DNA of 64,000 nt from Pseudomonas brassicacearum subsp. neoaurantiaca (GCF_013608025.1 NZ_VDLV01000004.1:203695-267694); one strand, 5' to 3'; numbered from the stretch's first letter, positions 9,294 through 20,752 are shown. The notes: generated by a model from the letters alone, not told the origin. Numbers and translations: made by a program.

Positions 9294-10322
9294 TCAATCG
9301 CGCGCCACCCGCACGACCAACTTGCCAAAATTGCGCCCTTCCAGCAGACCGATGAACGCCTGCGGCGCATTCTCCAGCCCGTCGACAACGTCTTCGCGGA
9401 ACTTGACCCTGCCGTCGCGCACCCAGGGGGCCATGGCGCTGATGAACTCCGGCTGGCGGTCCCCGTAGTCATCGAACACGATGAACCCCTGGATACGCAC
9501 ACGCTTGGTCAATAGCGTGCGCTGCAACTGAGGCAGGCGATCCGGGCCACTTGGCGGCTGATGATCGTTGTAGGACGCGATCAAGCCACAAAGCGGGATG
9601 CGCGCCTTGGCGTTGAGCAGCGGCAGCACGGCTTCAAAAACCTTGCCGCCGACGTTTTCGTAATAGATGTCGATGCCTTTATCGCAGGCCCGAGCCAGCT
9701 CTTCGGCAAAATTCGCGCTCTTGTGGTCGATACAGGCGTCGAATCCCAGCTCATCGACCACGTATTTGCATTTTTCGCCGCCGCCGGCCACGCCCACCAC
9801 ACGCAGGCCCTTGATCTTGGCCACTTGTCCCACCACCGAGCCCACGGCGCCCGAAGCCGCCGCCACGACCAGGGTTTCCCCCGCCTTGGGTTGGCCAATG
9901 TCCATCAACCCCATGTAGGCGGTCATGCCGGGCATGCCCAAAACACCCAGCGCCATCGAAGGGCTCGGCAATCCTGAAGGGATGGGAATGACATTGCGCC
10001 CATCGCTGATGCAGTGGCTCTGCCAGCCCGTGGCGCCCACCACCAGATCACCCTCTTGGAATTTCGGGTGCATCGAGCGCTCCACGCGACTAACGGCGCC
10101 ACCGGTCATCACTTCGTCGATTTGCACCGGGGCGGCGTAGGACGGTGCGTCACTCATGCGCCCGCGCATATAGGGGTCCAGAGACAGGAACAGCGTCTTG
10201 AGCAGGATCTGTCCTTCGGCCAGATCCGGCAGCGTCATGTGTTCAAGGCGAAAATTTTCAGCGGTTGGCGCACCTGTGGGGCGCGAGGCCAGGACGATGC
10301 GCTGGTTGGAAATCGATGACAT
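9294..10322 (-). CDS. Zinc-independent MDR NADP-dependent oxidoreductase (CurA/2-alkenal reductase type)
   Basis: A 342-residue member of the medium-chain dehydrogenase/reductase superfamily, in the group that reduces alpha,beta-unsaturated ketones or aldehydes with NADPH. The nucleotide-binding stretch AASGAVGSVVGQVAKIKGLRV and the conserved YENVGG motif are present. The catalytic-zinc cysteine pattern of alcohol dehydrogenases is absent. The start at 10322 has GGAG nine bases upstream. The substrate cannot be told from sequence. Quinone or enone detoxification is the usual assignment. Confidence 0.88.
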   Translation of the reverse strand: MSSISNQRIVLASRPTGAPTAENFRLEHMTLPDLAEGQILLKTLFLSLDPYMRGRMSDAPSYAAPVQIDEVMTGGAVSRVERSMHPKFQEGDLVVGATGWQSHCISDGRNVIPIPSGLPSPSMALGVLGMPGMTAYMGLMDIGQPKAGETLVVAAASGAVGSVVGQVAKIKGLRVVGVAGGGEKCKYVVDELGFDACIDHKSANFAEELARACDKGIDIYYENVGGKVFEAVLPLLNAKARIPLCGLIASYNDHQPPSGPDRLPQLQRTLLTKRVRIQGFIVFDDYGDRQPEFISAMAPWVRDGRVKFREDVVDGLENAPQAFIGLLEGRNFGKLVVRVARD

Positions 10323-10420
10323 GGGGGCGTCTCCTTGTTCGTTGAGCGGACACGTATAGGGAGCAGACCATTGCCGAAGGGGCGGTGTTCGATGTTTATT
10401 CCGGTATGGCGCGGTGCAGC

Positions 10421-10509
10421 CTTCGCGAGCAGGCTCGCTCCCACATAGGACCTGCTGCGAAACTCGCAATCGAGACCACTTCGATCCACTGTGGGAGCGA
10501 GCTTGCTCC
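10421..10509. repeat. REP pair, TGTGGGAGCGAG family (right copy decayed)
   Basis: Two inverted family-B copies. The right-hand copy keeps TGTGGGAGCGAGCTTGCTC but then diverges. Confidence 0.82.
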
Positions 10510-10562
10510 GGGCGGCGTTCCGACGAAAGCGGTCGAACAGAGACCCCATGCTCCGACAGAAA

Positions 10563-10592
10563 CAAAAATGCCAGGCGCGATGCCTGGCATTG
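10563..10592 (-). terminator. Rho-independent terminator after ybaB
   Basis: On the reverse strand AATGCCAGGC and its complement form a stem with a short loop, followed by TTTTTGTTT. It lies about 30 bases past the ybaB stop and should end the dnaX-ybaB transcript. Confidence 0.82.
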
Positions 10593-10622
10593 TGTGTAGC
10601 CCATCCCGACCGGGATGGCGAA

Positions 10623-10961
10623 TCAGAACGGCAGTTTCATGCCCGGCGGCAATTGCATGCCCGCGGTCATGCCGGACATCTTGTCCTGGCTGTTGGCTTC
10701 GATCTTGCGCACCGCGTCGTTGACGGCAGCGGCGAACAGGGCTTCAAGCATTTCCTTGTCGTCTTCGCTCAGGCCTTCGACCACGCTTGGATCGATGCTG
10801 ACGCGCTTGACGTCATGGCGACCGGTCATGACCACGGTCACCATGTCGCCACCGGACTTGCCGGTGACTTCGGCGTTGGCCAGCTCTTCCTGCATCTTGG
10901 CCATTTTTTCCTGCATCTGCTGAGCCTGCTTCATCAGGCCGGCCATGCCACCTTTCATCAT
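10623..10961 (-). CDS. ybaB: YbaB/EbfC-family nucleoid-associated protein
   Basis: Small DNA-binding protein of 112 residues that forms dimers with a central beta sheet and long flanking helices. The N-terminal amphipathic helix ([20 protein letters not shown]) and the conserved C-terminal [15 protein letters not shown] are clear. I place the start at the second residue pair MMKGG (10961), because GAGGTG lies six bases upstream. An in-frame GTG at 10970 is part of that ribosome site. It lies downstream of dnaX with a 64-base gap, the common dnaX-ybaB-recR context. Confidence 0.95.
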   Translation of the reverse strand: MMKGGMAGLMKQAQQMQEKMAKMQEELANAEVTGKSGGDMVTVVMTGRHDVKRVSIDPSVVEGLSEDDKEMLEALFAAAVNDAVRKIEANSQDKMSGMTAGMQLPPGMKLPF

Positions 10962-11025
10962 GGGAATCACCTCGAAAGTACTTGGATAAACAACGCGCCC
11001 GGCCTGCCCGGCCCGGCGCCTTCAG

Positions 11026-13107
11026 TTATGAGCCCTGGGGGACCGGGGCCTCGACAGGTTCGATAGTATCGTGACGGACCACGGCGCCGAACTGTTGCAT
11101 CATCTGCTGGATGAACGGATCGTTGTGAATCGAATCCTCAGCTTCACGCTGTCGGTCGGCACGGCGACGGGACGCGGCCTGGGCCGGCGTCTCCTGCTCG
11201 GGCTTGATCAGCTCGATGGTCAACGTCAGGGTGCGCTGGTGGTATTGGTTCAGCGCATCATTGAGGCGACGCTGCTGGGTCGCGTTGAACAGTGCGCTGT
11301 GGGCCGGGTCCAGGTGCAGCAACCAATGGTCGCCCTCCACCGAGATCAACGTGCAGTTGGCGGCGATGCTGCCGGTCATGCCGCTGATCTGCAGCTTGGG
11401 GAACAGCTCCAGCCATTGCAGGGCCAATCCGGTGGCCGGCATCGCCGCCGGTTCCGGCTCGGGCTCAGGGGCCGGCTCGGCGGCATGCTCGCTGGCCAGG
11501 TCGTCCAGGTAGCTGTAGGCCGAATCCATGTCCGGCTCGATGTAATCCTCATCCAGCGGCGGCTCGTCGTCCAGGTCAATGCCCGGCGTGGCGACATCGA
11601 CGTCCGCCACTGTCGGCTCCGGCACCGGTGCCGCCACCCACTCCGGCGCGTCAGGCACTGCGCTGTCCGGCGTCGGCATGGGCATCGGCGGCAATTCAGG
11701 CTGCTCGGCGATGGTTTCCAGCACAGGCTCCACGGCGGGTTGCTGGACGACTTCCGGTTCAACCGGATCGTTCCAAGGCAGGTCGATGACCTCTTCAACG
11801 ACCGACTCTGGGAGTACCTCGGCGCTCGGTTCAGGTTCCGGCTCCGGCTCGGGCGTCGCAACGACAGGCGCCGGCATTGGCTGGGCTACAGGCGCCACCG
11901 CTGCCGGAGCAGAAACCGCTGCCGGCGCAACCACGGGCGCGGCAGCCACTGGCTTGGCGGAATCAGCTGTGGCCTGGCTGATCCCCACTGGCTTTAGCGT
12001 TTGTCTTGGCGCGTCCGGCGTATCGGCGGGCCGGAACGCAAGCATCCGCAGCAAGACCATTTCGAACCCGCCGCGCGGGTCCGGCGCCAGGGGCAGGTCG
12101 CGACGGCCGATCAGGCCCATCTGGTAATAGAACTGCACGTCCTCGGCCGGCAGCGCCTGGGCCAACGCCAGCACGCGGTCACGATCCCCGTGGCCGTTGT
12201 CGACGCCATCAGGCAAGGCCTGGGCGATGGCGACACGGTGCAGCACGTTGAGAATCTCCGAGAGCACGCCATTCCAGTCCGGTCCCTGCTCGGCCAGGTG
12301 ACGCACCGCTTCCAGCAGCGCCTTGGCGTCGCCTTCGATCAATGCGTGCAAGACGTCATAGACCTGGCCGTGATCAAGCGTGCCGAGCATGGCCCGCACA
12401 TCGGCGGCCATGACCTTGCCTTCGCCGAAAGCGATGGCCTGGTCGGTCAGACTCATGGCGTCGCGCATCGAACCATCGGCGGCGCGGCCCAACAGCCACA
12501 GCGCGTCATCTTCGAACGGCACGTTCTCGACGCCCAGCACGTGGGTCAGATGCTCGACGACGCGTTCCGGTGTCATGTTCTTCAGGGAGAACTGCAGGCA
12601 ACGCGACAGAATCGTTGCAGGGAGTTTCTGCGGGTCGGTGGTCGCCAGGATGAACTTGACGTAGGGCGGCGGTTCTTCGAGGGTCTTGAGCAGCGCATTG
12701 AAGGAATGGCTGGAGAGCATGTGCACTTCGTCGATCAGGTAGACCTTGAAGCGCCCACGGCTCGGCGCGTACTGCACGTTGTCGAGCAGTTCGCGGGTGT
12801 CTTCGACCTTGGTGCGGCTGGCGGCGTCGATTTCGATCAGGTCGACAAAACGGCCTTCGTCGATTTCCCGGCAGACCGAACATTCGCCGCAGGGCGACGA
12901 GGTGATGCCGGTTTCACAGTTCAGGCACTTGGCGATGATCCGCGCGATGGTGGTCTTGCCCACGCCACGGGTGCCCGTGAACAGGTAGGCGTGGTGCAGC
13001 CGCTGGCTGTCCAAGGCATTGATCAGAGCCTTGAGCACATGGGTCTGGCCGACCATTTCGCGGAACGAGCGCGGACGCCATTTACGTGCAAGAACCTGAT
13101 AACTCAT
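11026..13107 (-). CDS. dnaX: DNA polymerase III tau/gamma subunit
   Basis: Clamp-loader ATPase and organiser of the replisome, 693 residues. Walker A is GTRGVGKTT. A zinc-binding set of four cysteines occurs in CLNCETG...CGECSVC. Walker B/DExx is LIDEVHML, and the sensor-1 region is ATTDPQKLP. The middle is low-complexity, rich in Pro, Glu and Ala, including a run of Glu-Pro repeats near 11830-11850 and 11455-11480. The tau C-terminal domain (LALQWLELFPKLQISGM) follows. I see no A-rich slippage site like the one that gives gamma in E. coli. The start is MSYQVLARKW at 13107. Confidence 0.97.
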   Translation of the reverse strand: MSYQVLARKWRPRSFREMVGQTHVLKALINALDSQRLHHAYLFTGTRGVGKTTIARIIAKCLNCETGITSSPCGECSVCREIDEGRFVDLIEIDAASRTKVEDTRELLDNVQYAPSRGRFKVYLIDEVHMLSSHSFNALLKTLEEPPPYVKFILATTDPQKLPATILSRCLQFSLKNMTPERVVEHLTHVLGVENVPFEDDALWLLGRAADGSMRDAMSLTDQAIAFGEGKVMAADVRAMLGTLDHGQVYDVLHALIEGDAKALLEAVRHLAEQGPDWNGVLSEILNVLHRVAIAQALPDGVDNGHGDRDRVLALAQALPAEDVQFYYQMGLIGRRDLPLAPDPRGGFEMVLLRMLAFRPADTPDAPRQTLKPVGISQATADSAKPVAAAPVVAPAAVSAPAAVAPVAQPMPAPVVATPEPEPEPEPSAEVLPESVVEEVIDLPWNDPVEPEVVQQPAVEPVLETIAEQPELPPMPMPTPDSAVPDAPEWVAAPVPEPTVADVDVATPGIDLDDEPPLDEDYIEPDMDSAYSYLDDLASEHAAEPAPEPEPEPAAMPATGLALQWLELFPKLQISGMTGSIAANCTLISVEGDHWLLHLDPAHSALFNATQQRRLNDALNQYHQRTLTLTIELIKPEQETPAQAASRRRADRQREAEDSIHNDPFIQQMMQQFGAVVRHDTIEPVEAPVPQGS

Positions 13108-13250
13108 CGAAAACCGTCGCAACGAAGGAACATAAGCGGCTAATGCTAGCGGAGCAGGGGCGAAATTGCATCCGGTGTGCTCGTCTAATCTGGCTAAGCT
13201 AGGTTGAGCAGCTCGGTTGTCGACATGTTTTTGTAGAGTCAGGAGAGTTT

Positions 13251-14111
13251 ATGCGTTCGGCCATGGGGGCTTTGCTGTTGCTGGGAACGGGATGTTTCGC
13301 AGAAGAGGTCCCCTTGCGCTTCGCCATTACCGATGGCTGGGCCATGCCCATGGTTCAGGTCGACAGGGGCCGACCGACCCAGGGCATCTTGCCGGATATC
13401 ATGACCAGCCTGGCAACCCGGGTGGGCATGCCGGCGCAATTCCACGTGCTATCCCGCGCAAGGCTCGACGGCGCCATGGAGCACGGTGAAATAGACATGC
13501 GGTGTTACGTCTCGCCTGATTGGGTAGACCACGAAACGCCCGACTACCTCTGGAGTGTCCCGCTGTTCTTTCAACGCGATGTGCTGGTCGGCTCGTCCAG
13601 CGCTCCGGAGAAAATCACTCCCGCGGCGCTGGTCCAGCAAGCGATCGGCACCGTGCTCAGCTATAGCTACCCTACTCTGCAACCTTTGTTCGACAGCGGC
13701 CATCTTCGGCGGGACGACGCCCGCAGCCAGGACCAGGTGCTGGCAAAGCTGCTGGCGGGACGTTATCACTATGCGGTCAGCAATCAATGGGCGCTGGACT
13801 GGTTCAACCAACGCCACACCGCTGACCGGCAATTACACGAAGTGGCGGTGCTCCAGGAACAGCAATTGAGCTGTTACCTGCGCAATGACCCGAAAATCCC
13901 GGTGCAACGCATTCTGCAAACTTTGCGGGAGATGAAGGCATCCGGGGAAATCGACGCAATTATCCAGCTTTATACCGGCCGCAGCGAAGAGTCGCAGGCC
14001 AGCGCCGCTTCGCTCTGGTCGCCTGGCCGGGCCTGCCATTGGGACGGTGGAATAAACGTCTTGACCCAGCCCGGTATCTGCCTGGCCGGCATCGGTCGGG
14101 CGATGAAATAA
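13251..14111 (+). CDS. Periplasmic solute-binding-like protein (amino-acid-binding type)
   Basis: A 286-residue secreted protein with a signal peptide (about residues 1-17) and a bacterial extracellular solute-binding family 3 fold. The N-terminal LRFAITDGWAMPM and the GILPDIMTSLATRVGM segment fit that fold. No transporter genes adjoin it, so it may be an orphan sensor or binding protein. AGGAG lies upstream of ATG 13251. The last 47 codons overlap the 3' end of the convergent GGDEF-EAL gene by 142 bases. That tail (ASLWSPGRACHWDGG onward) does not look like the family, so the original stop may have been lost. The ligand is unknown. Confidence 0.72.
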   Translation: MRSAMGALLLLGTGCFAEEVPLRFAITDGWAMPMVQVDRGRPTQGILPDIMTSLATRVGMPAQFHVLSRARLDGAMEHGEIDMRCYVSPDWVDHETPDYLWSVPLFFQRDVLVGSSSAPEKITPAALVQQAIGTVLSYSYPTLQPLFDSGHLRRDDARSQDQVLAKLLAGRYHYAVSNQWALDWFNQRHTADRQLHEVAVLQEQQLSCYLRNDPKIPVQRILQTLREMKASGEIDAIIQLYTGRSEESQASAASLWSPGRACHWDGGINVLTQPGICLAGIGRAMK

Positions 14112-15724
14112 CCCTGGGCGACTTCACACCCCAGCGCCAACAGGAGCTGCCCGTGCTCCAGGCTGTCCAGCCCCTCCGCGACCACCTGCCGACCAAATAC
14201 CCGGGCAAGACCGATCACCGCTTCGGTCAATGCCAGATCATCCCGGTCATTGAGAATATCGCGCACGAACGTCTTGTCGATCTTGATGGTTTGCGTGCGC
14301 AGGTGCTTGAGGTCGTTGAGCGAGCAATGCCCCGTACCGAAGCCGCCCAGGGAAAAGCCTACGCCCAAGGCTTGGCACGCCTGGAGACAAGCACTGACAT
14401 GCGCCAGGTTTTCCACGGCCACCGACTCGACGATCTGCAGGTCGAGCATGCGCGGCGACACCGCCGGATGTCGCTCCAGTACCCGCTGCAGCCGTTCGAC
14501 GAAATCCGTCCGCTGGAAATGCCGCGCCGAAATATTGATGCTGACCGGCCAACCCGGTCCCGCCCGTTGCCATTGTTGTAGCTGGGTCAACACCTGTTCC
14601 ATGACCCATTCGCCGATGTCTACGATCAGATCGGTCTCTTCCACCAACGGCAGGAATTCCCGTGGCGGCACCAGCCCACGCTGCGGATGCTTCCAGCGCA
14701 ACAAAGCCTCAAGCCCGACCACTGCGCCGTCGCGCATGTTGACCTTTGGCTGAAAATGCAGCCGCAACTCATTATCGGCCAGCGCCTGCCGCACCCGCTC
14801 CACGGTCTGGTAAGTGGCCCGCACCTCCTTGTCCCTGGAAATGTCGAACAGATGGAAGCGATTGCGGCCGCTCTGCTTGGCCACGTACATCGCCTGATCG
14901 GCGTGGCGCAACAGCGTGTCGGCGTCGTCGTTGTCCCACGGAGAGAGCGTGACGCCAATGCTGGCAAAGACGTTGATGGCCTTGCCGTCGATCGCATACG
15001 GCATGGAAACCGCGATCAGGACCCGGTTCAAGGCCGCATGCAACTCGTCCATGCCGCGAACATGTCGCAACACCAGGACGAACTCATCCCCGGCCAGCCG
15101 CGCCACGACGTCTTCGCCACGCACGATGCTGCGCAGACGCCTGGCGACTTCCACCAACAACCGATCGCCGCTGGCATGGCCATATCCGTCGTTGACGGCC
15201 TTGAAGCCATCAAGGTCGAGCATGCATACGGCCAAGGGCAGGTTTTCCACCCGGGAAAACTCCAGTGCCTGGTCCAGCAGTTCGGACAAATAGGTGCGAT
15301 TGGGCAAGCCGGTGAGCACGTCGTGGCCGACACGCCACTGCAAGGAATGCAGCAACCGACGCTTCTCGCTGACGTCGAAACGAATCGCCAGATAACGCTT
15401 GATCTTCCCTGTCGCTTCGTCGATTACCGGCACCAGGGTGGTATCAACCCAGTGCAATGCGCCGTCCTTGGCCCGATTACAGATCTCGCCCTTCCAGATC
15501 TTGCCCAGGGCAATGGTGCGCCACATGGCGCTGAAGAACTCACTGGGATGTTGGCCCGAGTTGAGCACGCGATGGTTTGACCCAAGCAACTCATCCCGAC
15601 CGTAGCCGAACAGGCTGCAGAATTGATCATTGACGTAAGTGATGCGCCCGCTCAAATCGGTTTCGGAAAAGATCGCGGCGGCGTCAACAGCCCTGCGGTA
15701 CTTCTTATCCATCGAAGCAGTCAT
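13970..15724 (-). CDS. PAS-GGDEF-EAL protein with degenerate EAL site
   Basis: Cytoplasmic c-di-GMP signalling protein of about 584 residues with no membrane segment. It has a PAS domain (about 10-120, Aer-type ETDLSGRITYVNDQFC), a GGDEF domain and an EAL domain. The GGDEF site reads AGDEF, preceded five residues earlier by an RGED inhibitory-site motif, so cyclase activity is possible. The EAL domain keeps EAL in GLEALLRW and the Lys in IKIDKTF. However, DDFGTG is changed to GGFGTG (codons 14342-14347), and the first Glu of the E-x-T-E motif is Gln (14435-14437). Hydrolysis is therefore unlikely. Starts at 15724 or 15712 are both possible. Confidence 0.85.
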   Translation of the reverse strand: MTASMDKKYRRAVDAAAIFSETDLSGRITYVNDQFCSLFGYGRDELLGSNHRVLNSGQHPSEFFSAMWRTIALGKIWKGEICNRAKDGALHWVDTTLVPVIDEATGKIKRYLAIRFDVSEKRRLLHSLQWRVGHDVLTGLPNRTYLSELLDQALEFSRVENLPLAVCMLDLDGFKAVNDGYGHASGDRLLVEVARRLRSIVRGEDVVARLAGDEFVLVLRHVRGMDELHAALNRVLIAVSMPYAIDGKAINVFASIGVTLSPWDNDDADTLLRHADQAMYVAKQSGRNRFHLFDISRDKEVRATYQTVERVRQALADNELRLHFQPKVNMRDGAVVGLEALLRWKHPQRGLVPPREFLPLVEETDLIVDIGEWVMEQVLTQLQQWQRAGPGWPVSINISARHFQRTDFVERLQRVLERHPAVSPRMLDLQIVESVAVENLAHVSACLQACQALGVGFSLGGFGTGHCSLNDLKHLRTQTIKIDKTFVRDILNDRDDLALTEAVIGLARVFGRQVVAEGLDSLEHGQLLLALGCEVAQGYFIARPMPARQIPGWVKTFIPPSQWQARPGDQSEAALACDSSLRPV

Positions 15725-16051
15725 CCATGAGTCAGGCTCGTTTGTCGCGCACGGTTGCACCGCCCCCGCAGGGGCGAAAATCAACTAGGCTCAAATACCT
15801 TGAGAAAGCTGGAGCATGGACGCTGGCGGTGCGACCTGAAAAGCTCCAGGCCCCGCCCTGTGTCGCTGCTAAAGAAGCGCGAGCCCCGGTCTTTCCTACA
15901 CCCGGGCTCCTGAAGCAGGACACCAAAACACCCATGCCAAAGGCCGATTCTACGAAACACATCACATTTTGCAAAGCAAGGTGATGGAACGAGCGGTTGC
16001 CTAATGCGAAGATCTATCGTTAAGTTCTTGATTCTGAATGGGAATTAAGCG
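15725..16051. other. Intergenic region upstream of GGDEF-EAL and XRE genes
   Basis: This is a divergent promoter region with no credible gene. It contains a 15-base dyad CTCAA-N5-TTGAG (15790-15804) near the start of the reverse-strand gene. A GC-rich hairpin at 15879-15911 (GAGCCCCGG against CCGGGCTC) has no T-tract. GGGAATTAAGCG precedes the XRE start. Confidence 0.5.
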
Positions 16052-16366
16052 ATGCGAATTTCAAGTCTGGGTCCAGCCATCAGACGCTACCGCAAAGTAG
16101 CGGGGCTCACTCAGGCTGAACTTGGCGAAAAGACCGGTTTCGACCCGAAAACCATCAGCCGCTTCGAAACCGGCGCCTACACCCCGAGCGTCGAAGCCCT
16201 GTTCCTGTTTGCCGACGCGCTGGACGTCCAGCTCAAAGCATTCTTCGCCGACATGGGCGACGAAGATGAGCAGCGGGCGTACCTGTTCAACGTCATCCAC
16301 AGAGCCACGCCGAAGGACCTTGGAAAGCTGATTGCGGCGGTTGATCAGGCGTTGGCCAAGCCTTGA
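16052..16366 (+). CDS. XRE-family helix-turn-helix regulator
   Basis: A 104-residue DNA-binding protein with a Cro/CI-type helix-turn-helix at about residues 10-64 (YRKVAGLTQAELGEKTGFDPKTISRFETGAYTPSVEALFLFADAL). A short acidic middle and a C-terminal helix, perhaps for dimerisation, follow. There is no metabolite domain. It stands alone next to the divergent GGDEF-EAL gene. Its target is unknown. A possible operator is the dyad at 15790-15804. Confidence 0.85.
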   Translation: MRISSLGPAIRRYRKVAGLTQAELGEKTGFDPKTISRFETGAYTPSVEALFLFADALDVQLKAFFADMGDEDEQRAYLFNVIHRATPKDLGKLIAAVDQALAKP

Positions 16367-16545
16367 TGCAGTGAAATAGAAGCAGGGGGCGCCAACGGCA
16401 CGGCTCGGCCTCCTAGTTGGCGCTCGGCTGCCTTGTCCGCGAAAACCAGGGCAGCAGAAGGCACCGATCAGTATCGATCAGCAAAACAGCAAGAAATTTT
16501 GAGTTTGGCAAACCTTGCGAACGAAGGCCTGGAGCGTTATGGAGG

Positions 16546-16651
16546 CAACCCCACCAGCCACACCCCGGCACACAATGTTCCCGCTGTGGCTGCTTCCTTC
16601 CGGATCTGACCAGGTTCACGGGTAATCGTTGCGGGGGGACCGATGGGGTCA
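16546..16651 (-). ncRNA. ffs: Signal recognition particle 4.5S RNA
   Basis: The reverse strand carries the universal SRP core GGTCAGATCCGGAAGGAAGC (the GGTCAG-N3-GGAAGGAAGCAG element and tetraloop) within a long hairpin. The 5' arm (ACCCC...CCCCCCGC) pairs with the 3' arm (GTGGCTGGTGGGG). The ends are approximate. The RNA binds Ffh for co-translational targeting of membrane proteins. Confidence 0.95.
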
Positions 16652-16685
16652 CCATAACGACGCCCGCCTGACGGCGAGCCGCGCC

Positions 16686-16713
16686 ATTGTACCTATCTGA
16701 CAAGAAGTTACAA
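16686..16713 (-). promoter_or_regulatory. Sigma70 promoter of ffs
   Basis: On the reverse strand a -35 TTGTAA (16708-16713) is spaced 16 bases from a -10 TACAAT (16686-16691). It points at ffs with a short leader that would be trimmed. Confidence 0.7.
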
Positions 16714-16822
16714 CCGTTCGTGTCGTATTGAAAAAACCGAAGGTGTTCAAGGACTTGCTCCAGCAACATGTCCTTGGGATTCACGGGCATATTCGGTATG
16801 GATGCAAGCTGGCCTAGCGCAT

Positions 16823-16914
16823 TCGCGAGCAGGCTCGCTCCCACAAGGGATCTGCGCTGGACGCCCGATTCTCGAATAGCGGAGAACCCTGTGGGAGCGA
16901 GCCTGCTCGCGAAT
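16823..16914. repeat. REP pair, TGTGGGAGCGAG family
   Basis: Inverted family-B pair between the ffs promoter and the 3' end of the zinc peptidase gene. It accounts for most of this 300-base gap. Confidence 0.88.
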
Positions 16915-16958
16915 GCGTCGGAACATCCGCCATCCTTGGCAGCCAGCTCACCACAAAA

Positions 16959-18119
16959 CTACAACAACACCTCATCCGCCCGACCACCCTCCTCCTGGAT
17001 CACCAAGTGAATGAAGTGCAGCTTGGTGATCACCGCTGCCGGCACGACGAACGGGTAGAAATCCGGCTGGCCCATGCTGCGCGACAGTTCGTTGAGCATA
17101 CCGGCCAGTTCGATCCAGGCGTTGACGAATGACAGGAACGCCGTGCCACCCGCGTGCTCGGGGTCAAACAGGGTGTCGGGCGGGAACGGCTGATAGTCGA
17201 AATCCATTTCCCGCGCGCTCATGCCGAAGCCCAGCGCCGTGTCCACCGCGTCCATCATGTGCAGGTAATGAGCCCAGGTCTCGGCCCAGTCCTCCCAAGG
17301 ATGCATGGTGGCGTAGGCACTGACGTAGTGGGTTTGCCAATCCAGCGGCGCGCCTTGTTGGTAGTGCCGCTCCAAAGCTTCGGAATAACTGGCGCGCTCA
17401 TCGCCGAACAACGTGCGAAACGGCTCCAGCCAATGGCTGCCGGCAATCAACCGATCCCAATAGTAATGGCCGACCTCGTGGCGAAAATGCCCGAGCAAGG
17501 TGCGATACGGCTCGTGCATCTGCTGGCGCACGTGCTCGCGATGAGCATCGTCGGCTTCTTTGATATCGAGCGTGATAAGCCCGCTGGCGTGCCCGGTGGT
17601 CGGCGGTTTACCGTCGGGATCGACGCCAATGAAGTCGAATGCCAGGCCGGTACTTTCGTTAACGGTCTTGGGAATGACCGGCAAGCCGAGGGTGATCAAC
17701 TGCGCAACCAGGCGGCGCTTGGCCGTTTCAACCTTGCGCCAGCGCTCAGGGTTTTCCGGGATCGACAGGTCAGGAATCGTGCGGTTCAGACTGCAGGCGA
17801 TGCACAGCGTGTCGTGCCCGTTGGCGGGAAGCAGCCAGTTGCAGGCTGCAGCGGTATCGAGATTGGCGCAGCGGCGGAACAGCCCGGCCTGCGGGTCGGC
17901 ATCCAAGGTCCAGGTATCAGGCTGCTCGCCAGGCTGGAGGGATGACAGGCGGCTTTGCTCCGGCTGGTAGCCCAGCGCCGCCAGGCAAGCCAGGCATTGG
18001 CTGTTGCGAAAGAACAATGACTGGCCGCAACGGCACGGCCAGACCTTGCTGTTGCGTGACCGATCACCGAGGAACGGCGCGGCGATGCGCGAGCTCAGTT
18101 GTTCGAAGAAGCGGTACAT
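16959..18119 (-). CDS. Putative zinc-binding metallopeptidase with N-terminal zinc ribbon
   Basis: A 386-residue cytoplasmic protein of a family annotated as putative zinc-binding peptidase. Cysteine pairs at the N-terminus (CRCGQSLFFRNSQCLAC, then CIAC) suggest a rubredoxin-like zinc ribbon. The core has HExxH in RHEVGHYYWD, followed by a downstream Glu-rich segment (HPWEDWAETWAHYLH) that can supply a third ligand. The biological role is not established. It lies beside ffs and ligA without an operon partner. Confidence 0.82.
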   Translation of the reverse strand: MYRFFEQLSSRIAAPFLGDRSRNSKVWPCRCGQSLFFRNSQCLACLAALGYQPEQSRLSSLQPGEQPDTWTLDADPQAGLFRRCANLDTAAACNWLLPANGHDTLCIACSLNRTIPDLSIPENPERWRKVETAKRRLVAQLITLGLPVIPKTVNESTGLAFDFIGVDPDGKPPTTGHASGLITLDIKEADDAHREHVRQQMHEPYRTLLGHFRHEVGHYYWDRLIAGSHWLEPFRTLFGDERASYSEALERHYQQGAPLDWQTHYVSAYATMHPWEDWAETWAHYLHMMDAVDTALGFGMSAREMDFDYQPFPPDTLFDPEHAGGTAFLSFVNAWIELAGMLNELSRSMGQPDFYPFVVPAAVITKLHFIHLVIQEEGGRADEVLL

Positions 18120-18202
18120 GGCGATCTCTCCCTGGAGCCTGCAAGACTAGATCACCTTAGGTTCATGATCGTTCCAAACGCCGGCTCATAGCACCGATAA
18201 AC

Positions 18203-18332
18203 CGTGGCGAGGGAGCTTGCTCCCGCTCGGCGGCACAGCCGTCGCAAAACCGGACAATGCGGTTCATCAAGACGATTGCGTCGCGCCGATTGGGGCGGCT
18301 GCGCCACCCAGCGGGAGCAAGCTCCCTCGCCA
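18203..18332. repeat. REPIN, GTGGCGAGGGAG family (inverted pair)
   Basis: Inverted family-A pair in the gap between the zinc peptidase start and the ligA 3' end. Confidence 0.88.
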
Positions 18333-18347
18333 AAAAAGCCGCGCCCC

Positions 18348-20714
<2,367 letters not shown>

Positions 20715-20720
20715 TCATAA

Positions 20721-20752
20721 AGCAAAAGAGCAGCCTGGGCTGCTCATTTTTT
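20721..20752 (-). terminator. Hairpin with T-run between zipA and ligA
   Basis: GAGCAGC (20728-20734) pairs with GCTGCTC (20739-20745) across a four-base loop. On the reverse strand TTTTGCTTT follows. It sits 15-20 bases before the ligA start, so it would attenuate read-through from zipA. On the forward strand a T6 run follows too. Confidence 0.6.

Noticed and set aside
11026..13107. Programmed frameshift in dnaX to make gamma
   Set aside because: I saw no run of A residues followed by a stem-loop like the E. coli site in the coding strand.
15727..15984. 85-codon frame between the GGDEF-EAL and XRE genes
   Set aside because: No ribosome site, no family pattern, and it covers a probable promoter region with a dyad.
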